Counted from the stretch's first letter, positions 1 through 8,224 are shown. The stretch: 64,000 bases of DNA from DASUTB01 sp036374835 (GCA_036374835.1 DASUTB010000043.1:62001-126000); one strand, 5' to 3'. Numbers and translations: made by a program. Notes: generated by a model from the letters alone, not told the origin.

Positions 1-1
1 C

Positions 2-328
2 GGGCAGCAGCTCGGCACGTTCCATGAAAGGGTCGACCTGCTCGTCACACCGGCCGTGGCCGTGCCGCCGTTCGAGGCCGGACGCGACGTTCCGTCCGGC
101 TGGGACGACCCGCGGTGGCCGAGCTGGGCGCGGTTCAGCTTCGTATTCAACCTGACCCAGCAGCCGGCGGCCGTTGTGCCGTGCGGCTTCACCGAGGACG
201 GGCTGCCGGTCGGGCTGCAGATCGTCGGGCCCAAGTACTCCGACGCGCTCGTGCTGCGGGCGGCGCGCGCCTACGAACGCGCCAACCCGCTGCACACTCG
301 CCGGCCGCAGATCGGCGACGGCGAATGA
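2..328 (+). CDS. amidase signature family protein, C-terminal fragment
   Basis: The reading frame is open from the left edge of the window to a TGA at 326-328, so only the last ~108 residues are present. It carries the C-terminal block of amidase-signature (GatA/AtzF-like) hydrolases: a DLLVTPAVAVPPF strand, a FNLTQQPAAVVPCGF segment and the closing LPVGLQIVGPKYSDALVL motif. These enzymes hydrolyse amide bonds with a Ser-Ser-Lys triad, which would lie upstream of the window. The DUF3830 gene follows 71 bp downstream on the same strand, so the two probably share a transcript. The substrate cannot be told from this fragment. Confidence 0.85.
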   Translation, partial: GQQLGTFHERVDLLVTPAVAVPPFEAGRDVPSGWDDPRWPSWARFSFVFNLTQQPAAVVPCGFTEDGLPVGLQIVGPKYSDALVLRAARAYERANPLHTRRPQIGDGE

Positions 329-399
329 GCCCGACATATCCGGCCCAGAGACGACCGGACTCCGGTTCGTGAGAATGAACACCCAGGAAGGAGCACCGA

Positions 400-903
400 A
401 TGCCCCGTCGGATCGAGATCGTGCTGGAGAAGCGGCAGGTCGCCTGCGTGGCCGAACTGCTGGACGACTTGGCGCCGCGCACCTGCGCCGCCGTGTGGGA
501 CGCGCTGCCGCTGTCCGGCGACGCGTACCACGCCAAGTACGCCCGCAACGAGATCTACACCCTGCTGCCCGGCTTCGCGGACACCGAACCCGGCCGGGAG
601 AACCCGACCATCACGCCGATCGCCGGTGACGTCGCGTACTTCTCGTTCGACAACTGGCAGCTGAACACACCCGGGCACGGCTATAGCGTGAGCGGGCAGC
701 AAATGAGCGACGACCTGATCATCGATCTCGCGCTGTTCTACGAGCGCAACAACCTGCTGCTCAACCCGGACTACGGCTGGGTCCCGGCGAACATCTTCGC
801 CACCATCACCGAAGGGCTCGGCGAGCTCGCCAAGGCGTCGGACGACATGTGGCGCCGCGGCTTCGAAGGCGAAACCCTCGCCTTCCGCCGCCTCCCAGAA
901 TGA
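400..903 (+). CDS. DUF3830 family protein (cyclophilin-like fold)
   Basis: This is a 167-residue soluble protein with no signal peptide. The start is fixed by a strong Shine-Dalgarno (AGGAAGGAG, seven bases upstream). The N-terminal RIEIVLEKRQVACVAELLDD and the later YFSFDNWQLNTPGHGYSVSG stretch resemble the DUF3830 family, which adopts a cyclophilin-like barrel and is often found beside amidases and Asp/Glu-racemase-superfamily enzymes. That is the context here. Its role is not established; a helper or binding role in the catabolic cluster is inference. The last codon (GAA) and the TGA stop lie inside the first bases of repeat element R1, so the C-terminus may have been set by that element. 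Confidence 0.75.
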   Translation: MPRRIEIVLEKRQVACVAELLDDLAPRTCAAVWDALPLSGDAYHAKYARNEIYTLLPGFADTEPGRENPTITPIAGDVAYFSFDNWQLNTPGHGYSVSGQQMSDDLIIDLALFYERNNLLLNPDYGWVPANIFATITEGLGELAKASDDMWRRGFEGETLAFRRLPE

Positions 904-1122
904 CCATGTTTGGCACGAACTTTCCGCCCAAACCACGTCTGTAAGCCGCGCATCGCCCGTAAACGCCGAGCATCGGCTCGGGCGACCGAATCGCATGCCG
1001 GTGACTCCGGGCCTGCAGGCCGCATCTCGCGACGACACGACGAGCCTTGCGCGGGCATTCCATGCTTTACGCGGGCTACAGCCGTGGTTTGGCCGGGAAA
1101 TGCCAGCTTTACGTGGTCATTC
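898..1122. repeat. family R intergenic element, copy R1 (two-ended, 225 bp)
   Basis: The left end reads GAATGACCATG and the right end, read from the other strand, GAATGACCACGTAAAGC. The outer 50 bp of the two ends are about three quarters identical as inverted repeats and share CGGCCAAACCACGG-like cores. The element fills the whole space between two convergent genes. Its left end supplies the TGA stop of the DUF3830 gene, and its right end stops 4 bp short of the TAA of the dehydrogenase gene. See the findings on family R. Confidence 0.75.
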
Positions 1123-1126
1123 GTGG

Positions 1127-2317
1127 TTAGACGATTGGCTTGGGCGGGGCGCCGGCGTCGAGTTCGGCGTCGAACCGGTCGTGGTTGCGCCGCGAGATCG
1201 CCAGCGCCGCGTCGCGCCCGGTGACGCCGTCCCGCTCACTGACCGCGAGCACCTCGGCCACGATCGCGGCCATCTCCGCGGCAAGCTTGGCGAACGCGCT
1301 GTCCGGAGTGGGGTCGACCTCGCCGTACAGCGTCCACCACGCCCACGCCGCGGCCCCGCCGTTGGCTACGAAGTCCGGCAGCACCGCGACTCCGCGGTCG
1401 AGCAGCATCGCTTCGGCGTCCGGCGTCGCCGGCACATTTGCCGCGGAAACGATCAGTGGCGCCTTGATGAACGGTGCGTTCTCGGTGGTGATCGCGTACG
1501 AGACGGCCGCCGGGACGAGCAGGTCGACGTCCTGCGCCAGCCACTCGGCTCCGGGCAGCTCCTTGACGTCCGCCCCGACCGCCGCGCGGTCGATGTCGCC
1601 GAACGGCGTGCGGGCGGCCAGCATGGCCTCGACGTCCAATCCGTCCTCACGCAGCAGCAGGCCGTGCCGGTCGGCGATCCCAACGACACACACGCCACGC
1701 CGGGCGAGGTAGCGGGCCGTCGACCCGCCCATCGAGCCGAAACCCTGGACGACGGCCCGGCTCACCTCCGGATCTCGGCCGATCGCGTTCAAGCCGCCGA
1801 CGGCTGCCTCGGCAACGCCGAAACCGCCGACCATGTCCGGCAGCGCCACCCCGTCGGCGTCGACGGTGAACGCCTCGCGCACCCGCCGCAACGTCGCGTC
1901 CGGGTTCGCGCTGCGCACGATCGCGGCGTTCAGCGACATGCCGAGCCCGGCTTCGGCGAACACCTCGTCGAGCATGGTCTGCGAGATGCCGAGATCTTCG
2001 GCGGTGACCCAGCAGTCGTTGAGCAACGGCCGCATGGCCGCGACGAACCGTGCCAGTACGTCGCGCGCGTCCGGTGCGCTGGGGTCGTAGTCGATGCCGC
2101 CCTTGGCGCCGCCGACTGGGAGCTCGAAAACCCCGGCCTTGGCCGTCATGCCGCGGGCCAAGTCCTCCACCTCGGTCAGGGTGCAGCCCGGCCGCATCCG
2201 CGTCCCGCCGGTGGCGATGTCACCGACCAGCCGGTCCACCACGCAGTAACCGCGCGCAAAGGTCACCGGATCGGTCCAGGTGACTCGCAGCAGCGGCTCC
2301 TGCGGCTCGGCCGCCAT
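1127..2317 (-). CDS. Glu/Leu/Phe/Val dehydrogenase family protein
   Basis: A 396-residue NAD(P)-dependent amino-acid dehydrogenase that would oxidatively deaminate an L-amino acid to a 2-oxo acid. The N-terminal domain shows GGTRM (37-41), lysine 60 in MTAKAG, the catalytic lysine 72 in PVGGAKGG and aspartate 108 in AEDLG. The C-terminal Rossmann domain shows QGFGSMGG (191-198). It is slightly shorter than typical hexameric glutamate dehydrogenases. The ATG at 2317 overlaps the TGA of the upstream aminotransferase gene (TGATG), so the pair is translationally coupled. The two enzymes together could cycle amino groups: transamination of a substrate, then regeneration of the acceptor. Substrate specificity cannot be read from the sequence. 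Confidence 0.85.
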   Translation of the reverse strand: MAAEPQEPLLRVTWTDPVTFARGYCVVDRLVGDIATGGTRMRPGCTLTEVEDLARGMTAKAGVFELPVGGAKGGIDYDPSAPDARDVLARFVAAMRPLLNDCWVTAEDLGISQTMLDEVFAEAGLGMSLNAAIVRSANPDATLRRVREAFTVDADGVALPDMVGGFGVAEAAVGGLNAIGRDPEVSRAVVQGFGSMGGSTARYLARRGVCVVGIADRHGLLLREDGLDVEAMLAARTPFGDIDRAAVGADVKELPGAEWLAQDVDLLVPAAVSYAITTENAPFIKAPLIVSAANVPATPDAEAMLLDRGVAVLPDFVANGGAAAWAWWTLYGEVDPTPDSAFAKLAAEMAAIVAEVLAVSERDGVTGRDAALAISRRNHDRFDAELDAGAPPKPIV

Positions 2318-3558
2318 CAGCTCACCGCCTCGGCGAAGATGCCGACCGCCTCGTCGATCTGCTCGGCGGTCACGATCAGCGGCGGAATCCAGCGCACGAC
2401 GTTGGCATGCGGCCCGCAGATGAGCATCAGCAGACCCTGCTCCTCGCATCGGTCGAGCACGCGACGCGCGACCGCGCCGGACGGACGTCCATGCTCGTCC
2501 ACCAGCTCGGTCCCGACCATCAGCCCGAGCCCGCGCACGTCGGCGATGGCCGCGGACTCCGTGGCGAGCTTGTCCAGCGCTCCGATCAACCGGCTTCCCA
2601 TGGCCGCGGCGTTGGCCACGAGGCCCTCCTCATCAACCACGTCCAGTGTGGCCAGCGCTGCCGCACACGCCACCACGTTTCCCCCGTACGTGCCACCCTG
2701 CGAACCCGGCCACGCTCGCGACATGATCGCCTCAGGCGCGGCGATCGCCGACAATGGCAAACCACTGGCCAGGCCCTTGGCCGTGATGAGGACGTCGGGC
2801 ACCACGCCGAAGTGCTCGTGCCCCCAGAACCGCCCGGTGCGGCCGACACCCGTCTGCACCTCGTCGACCACCAGAAGGATCCCGTGCCGATCGCACCGCG
2901 CCCGCAGCCCGGCCATGAACCCGGCCGTGGCCGGCACGTAGCCGCCCTCGCCGAGCACGGGTTCGACGATGATCGCCGCCGTCTCCTCCGGCGCGCTGCG
3001 GGTCGCAAAGACGTGGTCCAGCTCGGCGAGGCAGAACCGCGTCGCCTCCTCCACGTCCCATCCGTACCGGAACGCGGACGGGAACGGTGTGGTGACGACG
3101 CCGCCCATCAGCGGTGCGACGCCCGCGCGCAGGGCCACCTTGGACGTCGTCAGGGCCAGGGCCCCGGCGGTGCGGCCGTGGAAGCCGCCCTCCATCGCGA
3201 TGATGTTCGTCCGGCCTGTGGCGTGTCGCGCGAGCCGGACCGACGCCTCGACGGCCTCGGTTCCGGCGCTGGCGAAGAACAGCGAATCCAACGTCGTCGG
3301 CAGCACGTCGCCGAGCCGCTCGACGAGTTCGGCAAGCCGGGGGTTGTGCACGGTGGTGTACTGGCCGTGCAGCAGCTTTGCGGCCTGACGCGTCACGGCC
3401 TCGACCACTTTCGGGTGGCAGTGGCCGGTGCTGGTGACGCCGATGCCCGCGGTGAAGTCGAGGTATCGCCTACCGTCGGAACCGTAGAGGTAGACGCCGG
3501 ACCCGCGTTCGGCTGTGACGTTGGATGATTGCCGTAAGGCAGGAGACAGTGCAGTCAT
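2317..3558 (-). CDS. class III (aspartate-family) pyridoxal-phosphate aminotransferase
   Basis: A 413-residue class III aminotransferase. The PLP-binding lysine is K261 in LITAKGLASGLP; DEVQTGVGRTG (232-242) and the phosphate-contacting GTEAVE (99-104) are also in place. Members act on omega-amino acids, beta-alanine, 4-aminobutyrate or ornithine-like substrates; which one is unknown here. I chose the ATG at 3558 because the upstream 15 codons run into the operator palindrome at 3587-3610. It is the first gene of a two-gene operon with the dehydrogenase and is divergent from the maleate-isomerase-like gene. Control by the shared 24-bp palindrome is very likely. Confidence 0.88.
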   Translation of the reverse strand: MTALSPALRQSSNVTAERGSGVYLYGSDGRRYLDFTAGIGVTSTGHCHPKVVEAVTRQAAKLLHGQYTTVHNPRLAELVERLGDVLPTTLDSLFFASAGTEAVEASVRLARHATGRTNIIAMEGGFHGRTAGALALTTSKVALRAGVAPLMGGVVTTPFPSAFRYGWDVEEATRFCLAELDHVFATRSAPEETAAIIVEPVLGEGGYVPATAGFMAGLRARCDRHGILLVVDEVQTGVGRTGRFWGHEHFGVVPDVLITAKGLASGLPLSAIAAPEAIMSRAWPGSQGGTYGGNVVACAAALATLDVVDEEGLVANAAAMGSRLIGALDKLATESAAIADVRGLGLMVGTELVDEHGRPSGAVARRVLDRCEEQGLLMLICGPHANVVRWIPPLIVTAEQIDEAVGIFAEAVS

Positions 3559-3586
3559 CTGCGCCTTCCGTTGACTTCGGCGAGAT

Positions 3587-3610
3587 CGTAAGATTGTCGA
3601 CAATCTTACG
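3587..3610. promoter_or_regulatory. 24-bp perfect palindromic operator (GntR/FadR-type)
   Basis: The half-site CGTAAGATTGTC is followed directly by its exact reverse complement, centred between 3598 and 3599. The core ATTGTCGACAAT fits the TNGT..ACNA style of FadR-subfamily GntR regulators (family knowledge). It lies between the divergent aminotransferase operon and the maleate-isomerase-like gene. Related cores occur at 6096 and 6142. No matching regulator gene is in the window. Confidence 0.8.
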
Positions 3611-3630
3611 GTACTGAAGGGTGGTCGACA

Positions 3631-4407
3631 ATGGCCAGTCGCCCCGCGCTACACATCACCCCGCGGCTCGACCGTCCCCGGCAGGTCGGGATCGGCGTCA
3701 TCGCTCCGTACGACCTCGCCCTGGACCGTGAGCTGTGGGATCTGACGCCGGCCAACGTGTCGGTGCACATCACGCGCACCGCTTACCTCGACGTGCCGGT
3801 CGGCGTCGACCAGGCGGCGCAACTTGCGGATTACGCGGCCACGGGCGCAGCGGCCACGACGCTACGCAAGCTGAACCCGCAGGCCACCGTGTATCTGTGC
3901 ACGTCCGGCAGCTTCGTCGGCGGCCTCGACGGGGAAGCCCGCGTGCGGGCGACCATCGAAGATGCCGGTGCCGGACACGCCGTCACCGCCAGCGGCGCGC
4001 TACTCGAAGCGTTGCGTGATCTCGGCATCGGTCGGCTCGGCGTCGGCACACCTTACGACGAGGCGCTGACCGCGAGCCTCGAGGACTTCCTCGACGAGTC
4101 CGATGTCGAGCTCACCTCGCTGGCATACCTCGGCCTCTCCGGCGACATCCCATGGGTCGGTGCGGACACCGTGCGTGAGCTCGCCTTCGCCGCGGCCGAC
4201 GGCGCGGACGCCGTCTTCCTCGCCTGCACCAATCTGCCTACCGTCGACATGATCGCGCAGTTGGAGCACGAGCTCGGCAAGCCGGTGCTCAGCGCCACGC
4301 TGGTGTCGATGTGGTCGGCGTTGCGCTACGTGGGTGCCGCGCCGCAGGGCCGGCCCGAGCAGCTGTTCACACGGACCGGCCCCGGGGTGAGCGAGAGGGC
4401 GAGCTAG
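3631..4407 (+). CDS. maleate isomerase / Asp-Glu racemase superfamily enzyme (paralogue 1)
   Basis: A 258-residue cytoplasmic enzyme of the maleate cis-trans isomerase / arylmalonate decarboxylase branch of the Asp/Glu racemase superfamily. Both expected cysteines are present: C90 in YLCTSGSFVGG and C199 in FLACTNLPT. This is the two-cysteine arrangement used for isomerisation or racemisation. The palindromic operator ends 20 bp upstream of the ATG. Its 3' end overlaps the convergent BCCT gene by 4 bp. A second paralogue lies at 6170-6925. The true substrate is unknown; maleate is only the family prototype. Confidence 0.82.
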   Translation: MASRPALHITPRLDRPRQVGIGVIAPYDLALDRELWDLTPANVSVHITRTAYLDVPVGVDQAAQLADYAATGAAATTLRKLNPQATVYLCTSGSFVGGLDGEARVRATIEDAGAGHAVTASGALLEALRDLGIGRLGVGTPYDEALTASLEDFLDESDVELTSLAYLGLSGDIPWVGADTVRELAFAAADGADAVFLACTNLPTVDMIAQLEHELGKPVLSATLVSMWSALRYVGAAPQGRPEQLFTRTGPGVSERAS

Positions 4408-6041
4408 GTGACCGCAGTCTCCCGCTTCTCGGCGTCACCCGCCGATGATGGCGCGGTCTCCTCGTCCGACGTGACCACTGCAGGTGGTGGCACGACGTAC
4501 TTCGGCAGGTTCTCGCTGCGCAGGCCCGCCCACAGCGCGAAGAGCGAGGCGAAGACCAGGATGAAGATCGGCAAGCCGACCACAGTGATCACCTGCTGCA
4601 ACGCGTCCAGGCCGACGTCACCGGCGACGATGATCAGCAGCGCGGCGAGCATGCCCTCGGACACACCCCAGAAGATGCGCTGGCGCACCGGGCCGGAGTC
4701 CGAGTCGCCGGTGCAGAGCATGTCGACGACGAGGCTCGCCGAGTCCGACGACGTCGCGAAGAAGATCGCCACGATGACCACGGCGATTCCCTGGATCAGC
4801 CCGGTCGCAGGGAAGTTCTCGAAGAACGCGAACATCGCCATGGGCGCTCCGCCGTCGCCGATGGCTTCACCGATCGGTCCGCCGTTACCACCGATGCCGT
4901 CGATCCTCATGGCCTCCCATCCAAAGATCGCGAACCAGACCAGCGTGAACAGCGACGGGGCGAAGAGCACACCGAGCACGAACTCGCGGATGGTCCGGCC
5001 GCGCGAGATGCGTGCGACGAAGATGCCGATGAACGGTGCCCAGGTAACCGTCCAGGCCCAGTAGAAGACGGTCCAGCCGCCCTGCCAGCCCCAGTCGCCT
5101 TCAACGGTTGAGATCGAGTCGTTCCAGAACGCGAGCTCGATGAGGTTCGTGAGATACAACCCGACCGTCTCGATGACCTCCCGGAACAGGAACAGCGTCG
5201 AGCCGAAGACGAAGACGAACACCATCAGGGCGGTGGCCATCCCGATGTTGATGTTGGAAAGACGCTTGATGCCCTTGTCCAGGCCCAGCACGATCGAGCT
5301 GACCGCCACTGTGGTCAGCACCGCGATGATGATCACCTTCGGCAGCACGCTGTCAGGCACGTCGAACAGCGCGGTCAGGCCGGCGTTGATCTGCGAGGTC
5401 CCCAGTCCGATCGAGACCGCGACGCCGAACAGCGTGCCGAGGATCGCGAACACGTCGATGGTCTTGCCGATCGGACCGTAGATCCGTTCTTTGAGGAACG
5501 GGTAGAAGACCGAGCTGACGCGCAGCGGAAGCTTGTGCCGGTAGACGAAGTAGGCGAACGCCAGGCCCGGCAGGGCGAAGATCGCCCAGGTGTGCAGGCC
5601 GAGGTGGTACAGCGCGATGCTCATCGCGTCATTCGCCGCTTCGGCCGAGTGCGGTTCCGCTCCCCGCGGCGGGGACTCGAAATGGTAGATCGGCTCGGCA
5701 ACGCCCCAGAACATCAGGACGGTGCCGATGCCGCCGGCGAACAGCATCGTGAACCACGAGATGTTGCTGTAGTCGGGGCGGTCGGTGTCCTTGCCGAGCC
5801 GTAGATTGCCGAAGCGGCTGAACGCGACATAGAGGAGGAAGGCCAGCCATGCCGTCACGCCGAGGATGAAGAACCAGCCGAGCCGGTCGACGACCCACGC
5901 CCGCCCGTCGGCGAACACCTCCCTTGTCCATTCCGGCGCAATCAACAGGATCAGCAAGATCACGATCATGGAGATCGCGGCGCCGAAGAAGATCGCTGGA
6001 TTCGTGCGAAGGCCCAGCTTCCGAGCCCATGTGTCAAGCAT
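4404..6041 (-). CDS. BCCT family transporter (betaine/carnitine/choline type)
   Basis: A 545-residue inner-membrane secondary transporter with about 12 hydrophobic segments. The family hallmarks are the glycine-rich GGIGTVLMFWGVAEP segment in the substrate channel and the tryptophan-rich FYWAWTVTWAPFIGIF signature followed by ARISRGRTIREF. BCCT proteins take up quaternary ammonium or related zwitterionic solutes with Na+ or H+. Here it probably imports the substrate of the surrounding catabolic cluster rather than an osmolyte, because the C-terminus lacks a long regulatory extension and two cluster-type operators sit just upstream (6096, 6142). It is divergent from the second maleate-isomerase-like gene. 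Confidence 0.93.
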   Translation of the reverse strand: MLDTWARKLGLRTNPAIFFGAAISMIVILLILLIAPEWTREVFADGRAWVVDRLGWFFILGVTAWLAFLLYVAFSRFGNLRLGKDTDRPDYSNISWFTMLFAGGIGTVLMFWGVAEPIYHFESPPRGAEPHSAEAANDAMSIALYHLGLHTWAIFALPGLAFAYFVYRHKLPLRVSSVFYPFLKERIYGPIGKTIDVFAILGTLFGVAVSIGLGTSQINAGLTALFDVPDSVLPKVIIIAVLTTVAVSSIVLGLDKGIKRLSNINIGMATALMVFVFVFGSTLFLFREVIETVGLYLTNLIELAFWNDSISTVEGDWGWQGGWTVFYWAWTVTWAPFIGIFVARISRGRTIREFVLGVLFAPSLFTLVWFAIFGWEAMRIDGIGGNGGPIGEAIGDGGAPMAMFAFFENFPATGLIQGIAVVIVAIFFATSSDSASLVVDMLCTGDSDSGPVRQRIFWGVSEGMLAALLIIVAGDVGLDALQQVITVVGLPIFILVFASLFALWAGLRSENLPKYVVPPPAVVTSDEETAPSSAGDAEKRETAVT

Positions 6042-6095
6042 GGTGCGCCCTTTCTGCAGTGATCAGCTTCTGCCAGGTTGCGCACAGCTTTGTAG

Positions 6096-6108
6096 ATTGT
6101 CGACGAAT
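6096..6108. promoter_or_regulatory. operator core ATTGTCGACGAAT
   Basis: A near-copy of the 3587-3610 palindrome core, located 54 bp upstream of the BCCT transporter start in the divergent promoter region. It has one mismatch from dyad symmetry. Confidence 0.65.
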
Positions 6109-6141
6109 TGTCCATACCCTTGGACTACAAGTATTCGTAGG

Positions 6142-6154
6142 ATTGTCGACAAAT
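6142..6154. promoter_or_regulatory. operator core ATTGTCGACAAAT
   Basis: A third copy of the ATTGTCGACAAT-type core, 16-28 bp upstream of the probable start of the second maleate-isomerase-like gene. Its centre is 46 bp from that of the neighbouring core, so one regulator could bridge or co-bind both. Confidence 0.68.
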
Positions 6155-6169
6155 TCCCACACTGGAAAG

Positions 6170-6925
6170 ATGGCTCAAGGGGTGACTACGGTGGTGCTAC
6201 CGGACAACGACGCGCGCGCAGCCGATCTTGCGCTCGGATTCCTCTACCCGGGTTACGCCGCCGAGGACGATCTTCCGTACCTCACCGCGAGCCTGGTGCC
6301 GACCGCGACGGCCGAGGTTGTGCACACCAGCGTCGGCGAGGACGCGCATCGGGTCGACGCGCTGTTGGATCTCGGCAGCTCGGTACGGCTCGCCCACGGC
6401 GCCGCCGAACTGGCCGGACGAGGTGTCGCCGCGGTGGTGTGGGCATGCACGAGCGGGAGCTTCGTATTCGGCTGGGACGGCGCCCGGCGCCAGGCGGACG
6501 AGATCGGCAAGCGGCTCGCCGTCCCGGCCTCGAGCACGTCGCTCGCGTTCGCCGACGCATGCGGCCACCTGGGTATCACGCGGGTCGCGATCGCGGCCAC
6601 CTATCCGGCGGACGTCACCGAGTATCTGGTCGAATTCCTGGCCCACGCAGGGGTGGAGGTGGCGGCGGCCGGCAGCAGCGGCATCATCACCGCGACCGAG
6701 GTCGGGACTGTGGACGGCGCAGCCGTTCAGGAGCTTGTTCACCGGTGCGATCATCCGGACGCCGAGGCGGTCCTCGTCCCAGACACAGCGCTGCACACCG
6801 CGCGGGTCCTTCCCGAACTGCGGCGCACGGCCGCCAAGCCCGTGCTGACCGCCAATCAGGTCACGGTGTGGCAGGCGGCCCGCCTGGCCGGCCACGCCGC
6901 CGCCAACTCACTCCTCCAAGAATGA
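6170..6925 (+). CDS. maleate isomerase / Asp-Glu racemase superfamily enzyme (paralogue 2, one active-site Cys lost)
   Basis: A 251-residue paralogue of the 3631-4407 product. The N-terminal cysteine is kept (C93 in WACTSGSFVFGW), but the C-terminal site reads VLVPDTALHT, with Asp205 where the sister has cysteine. A one-cysteine enzyme cannot run the standard two-base racemase chemistry, so decarboxylation, hydrolysis or one-base isomerisation is more likely (inference). The start is uncertain: ATG 6170 has GGAAAG directly abutting it, while GTG 6182 or 6191 have better spacing to GGAAAG or AAGGGG. The terminal Glu codon and TGA stop fall inside repeat element R2. Confidence 0.78.
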   Translation: MAQGVTTVVLPDNDARAADLALGFLYPGYAAEDDLPYLTASLVPTATAEVVHTSVGEDAHRVDALLDLGSSVRLAHGAAELAGRGVAAVVWACTSGSFVFGWDGARRQADEIGKRLAVPASSTSLAFADACGHLGITRVAIAATYPADVTEYLVEFLAHAGVEVAAAGSSGIITATEVGTVDGAAVQELVHRCDHPDAEAVLVPDTALHTARVLPELRRTAAKPVLTANQVTVWQAARLAGHAAANSLLQE

Positions 6926-7019
6926 CCGACCTCGCCCGTGACGATGCTGGGCGCGTCCCTACTTTGCCCGGTCTACAGCCGTGGTTTGGCCGGGAAACGC
7001 CAGCTTTACGTGATCATTC
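6920..7019. repeat. family R intergenic element, copy R2
   Basis: The left end GAATGACC contains the TGA stop of the upstream gene. The right end, read from the minus strand, is GAATGATCACGTAAAGC followed by a TTTCCCGGCCAAACCACGG block nearly identical to R1. The right end also provides the last base of the TAG stop of hppD. It fills the space between two convergent genes, so it is a candidate bidirectional transcript end. Confidence 0.72.
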
Positions 7020-8224
7020 TAGAGGTTGCCGCGGCGCTCCTGCTCGCGCTCGATCGCCTCGAACAGCGCCTTGAAATTGCCTTTGCCGAAGCCGAGCGAT
7101 CCGTGTCGTTCGATCAACTCGTAGAAGACCGTAGGACGGTCGCCGATCGGCTTGGTGAAAATCTGCAGCAGGTAGCCGTCCTCGTCCCGGTCGACCAGGA
7201 TGCCGCGCTTCTGCAGCTCCTCGATCGGCACCCGGACCTCGCCGATGCGGGCTCGCAGCTCGGGGTCCTCGTAGTACGAATCCGGCGTGGCAAGGAACTC
7301 GACGCCCTCGGCGCGCATGATGTCGACGATGCGCAGGATGTCGTTGGTCGCGAGCGCGATGTGCTGGCAGCCCGCGCCGCCGTAGAACTCGAGGTACTCG
7401 TCGATCTGCGACTTCTTCTTGGCCAACGCCGGCTCGTTGAGCGGGAACTTCACCCTGTGGTTGCCGTTCGCCACGACCTTCGACATCAAAGCGGAGTACT
7501 CGGTGGCGATGTCGTCGCCGACGAACTCCGCCATGTTCACGAAGTTCATGACCTTGTTGTAGAACGCCACCCACTCGTCCATCTGCCCGAGCGGAACATT
7601 GCCGACGCAGTGGTCGACGGCCTGGAACAACCGCCTGGGCGCGCCCTCGCGCTTGACGTAGGACGACTCGCGCGCGACGTAGCCAGGCAGGTACGGCCCG
7701 TCGTACCCGGACCGATCCACCAGCGTGTGCCGTGTCTCGCCGTACGTCGCGATCGCGGCCATCCGCACCGTGCCGTGCTCGTCCGACACGTCGTGCGGCT
7801 CGTCCAGAATCGTCGCACCGACCGACCGGGCGTGCGCGATGCACTTGTCGACGTCCGGAACCTCGAGCGCCAGGTCGACCACCCCGTCCCCGTGCCGGCG
7901 GTGATGGTCGAGCAGCGGGCTGTCGGCCACGACGCCGCCCTTGAGCACGAACCTGGCCGACCCGCTGCGCAGCACGTATGCCTTGTGATCCCGATTGCCG
8001 TTCTCCGGTCCGGAGTACGCGACCAGCTCCATGCCGAATGCCGACTGGTAGAAATGCGCGGCCTGGGTGGCATTGCCGACGACGAACACGATCGCATCCA
8101 TCGCCGTAACCGGGAACGGGTCGTTGCTCTCGTCGTAGTCGACAAGGCCGACAAGCTGCTTGAGCTGCTCGAAATCGAGATCGGCCGCGCGTTCTTCGGG
8201 GGTCAAGGTGGTGTCGGTCGTCAT
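7019..8224 (-). CDS. hppD: 4-hydroxyphenylpyruvate dioxygenase
   Basis: A 401-residue non-haem Fe(II) dioxygenase that converts 4-hydroxyphenylpyruvate to homogentisate in tyrosine catabolism. It has two vicinal-oxygen-chelate domains. The iron ligands are visible as His in FQAVDHCVGN, His in GCQHIALAT and Glu in VFYELIERHG. The GYLLQIFTKPIGDRPT block and the C-terminal GFGKGNFKALFEAIE helix are diagnostic. The ATG at 8224 gives the usual full length. It is divergent from an Lrp/AsnC regulator, a common arrangement in actinomycetes, which suggests control by an aromatic amino acid. Its stop codon abuts repeat R2. Confidence 0.97.
   Translation of the reverse strand: MTTDTTLTPEERAADLDFEQLKQLVGLVDYDESNDPFPVTAMDAIVFVVGNATQAAHFYQSAFGMELVAYSGPENGNRDHKAYVLRSGSARFVLKGGVVADSPLLDHHRRHGDGVVDLALEVPDVDKCIAHARSVGATILDEPHDVSDEHGTVRMAAIATYGETRHTLVDRSGYDGPYLPGYVARESSYVKREGAPRRLFQAVDHCVGNVPLGQMDEWVAFYNKVMNFVNMAEFVGDDIATEYSALMSKVVANGNHRVKFPLNEPALAKKKSQIDEYLEFYGGAGCQHIALATNDILRIVDIMRAEGVEFLATPDSYYEDPELRARIGEVRVPIEELQKRGILVDRDEDGYLLQIFTKPIGDRPTVFYELIERHGSLGFGKGNFKALFEAIEREQERRGNL

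Noticed and set aside
995..2941. A 648-codon plus-strand frame across the dehydrogenase and aminotransferase genes
   Set aside because: It spans two well-supported minus-strand enzymes and the R1 repeat, and its translation shows no family pattern.
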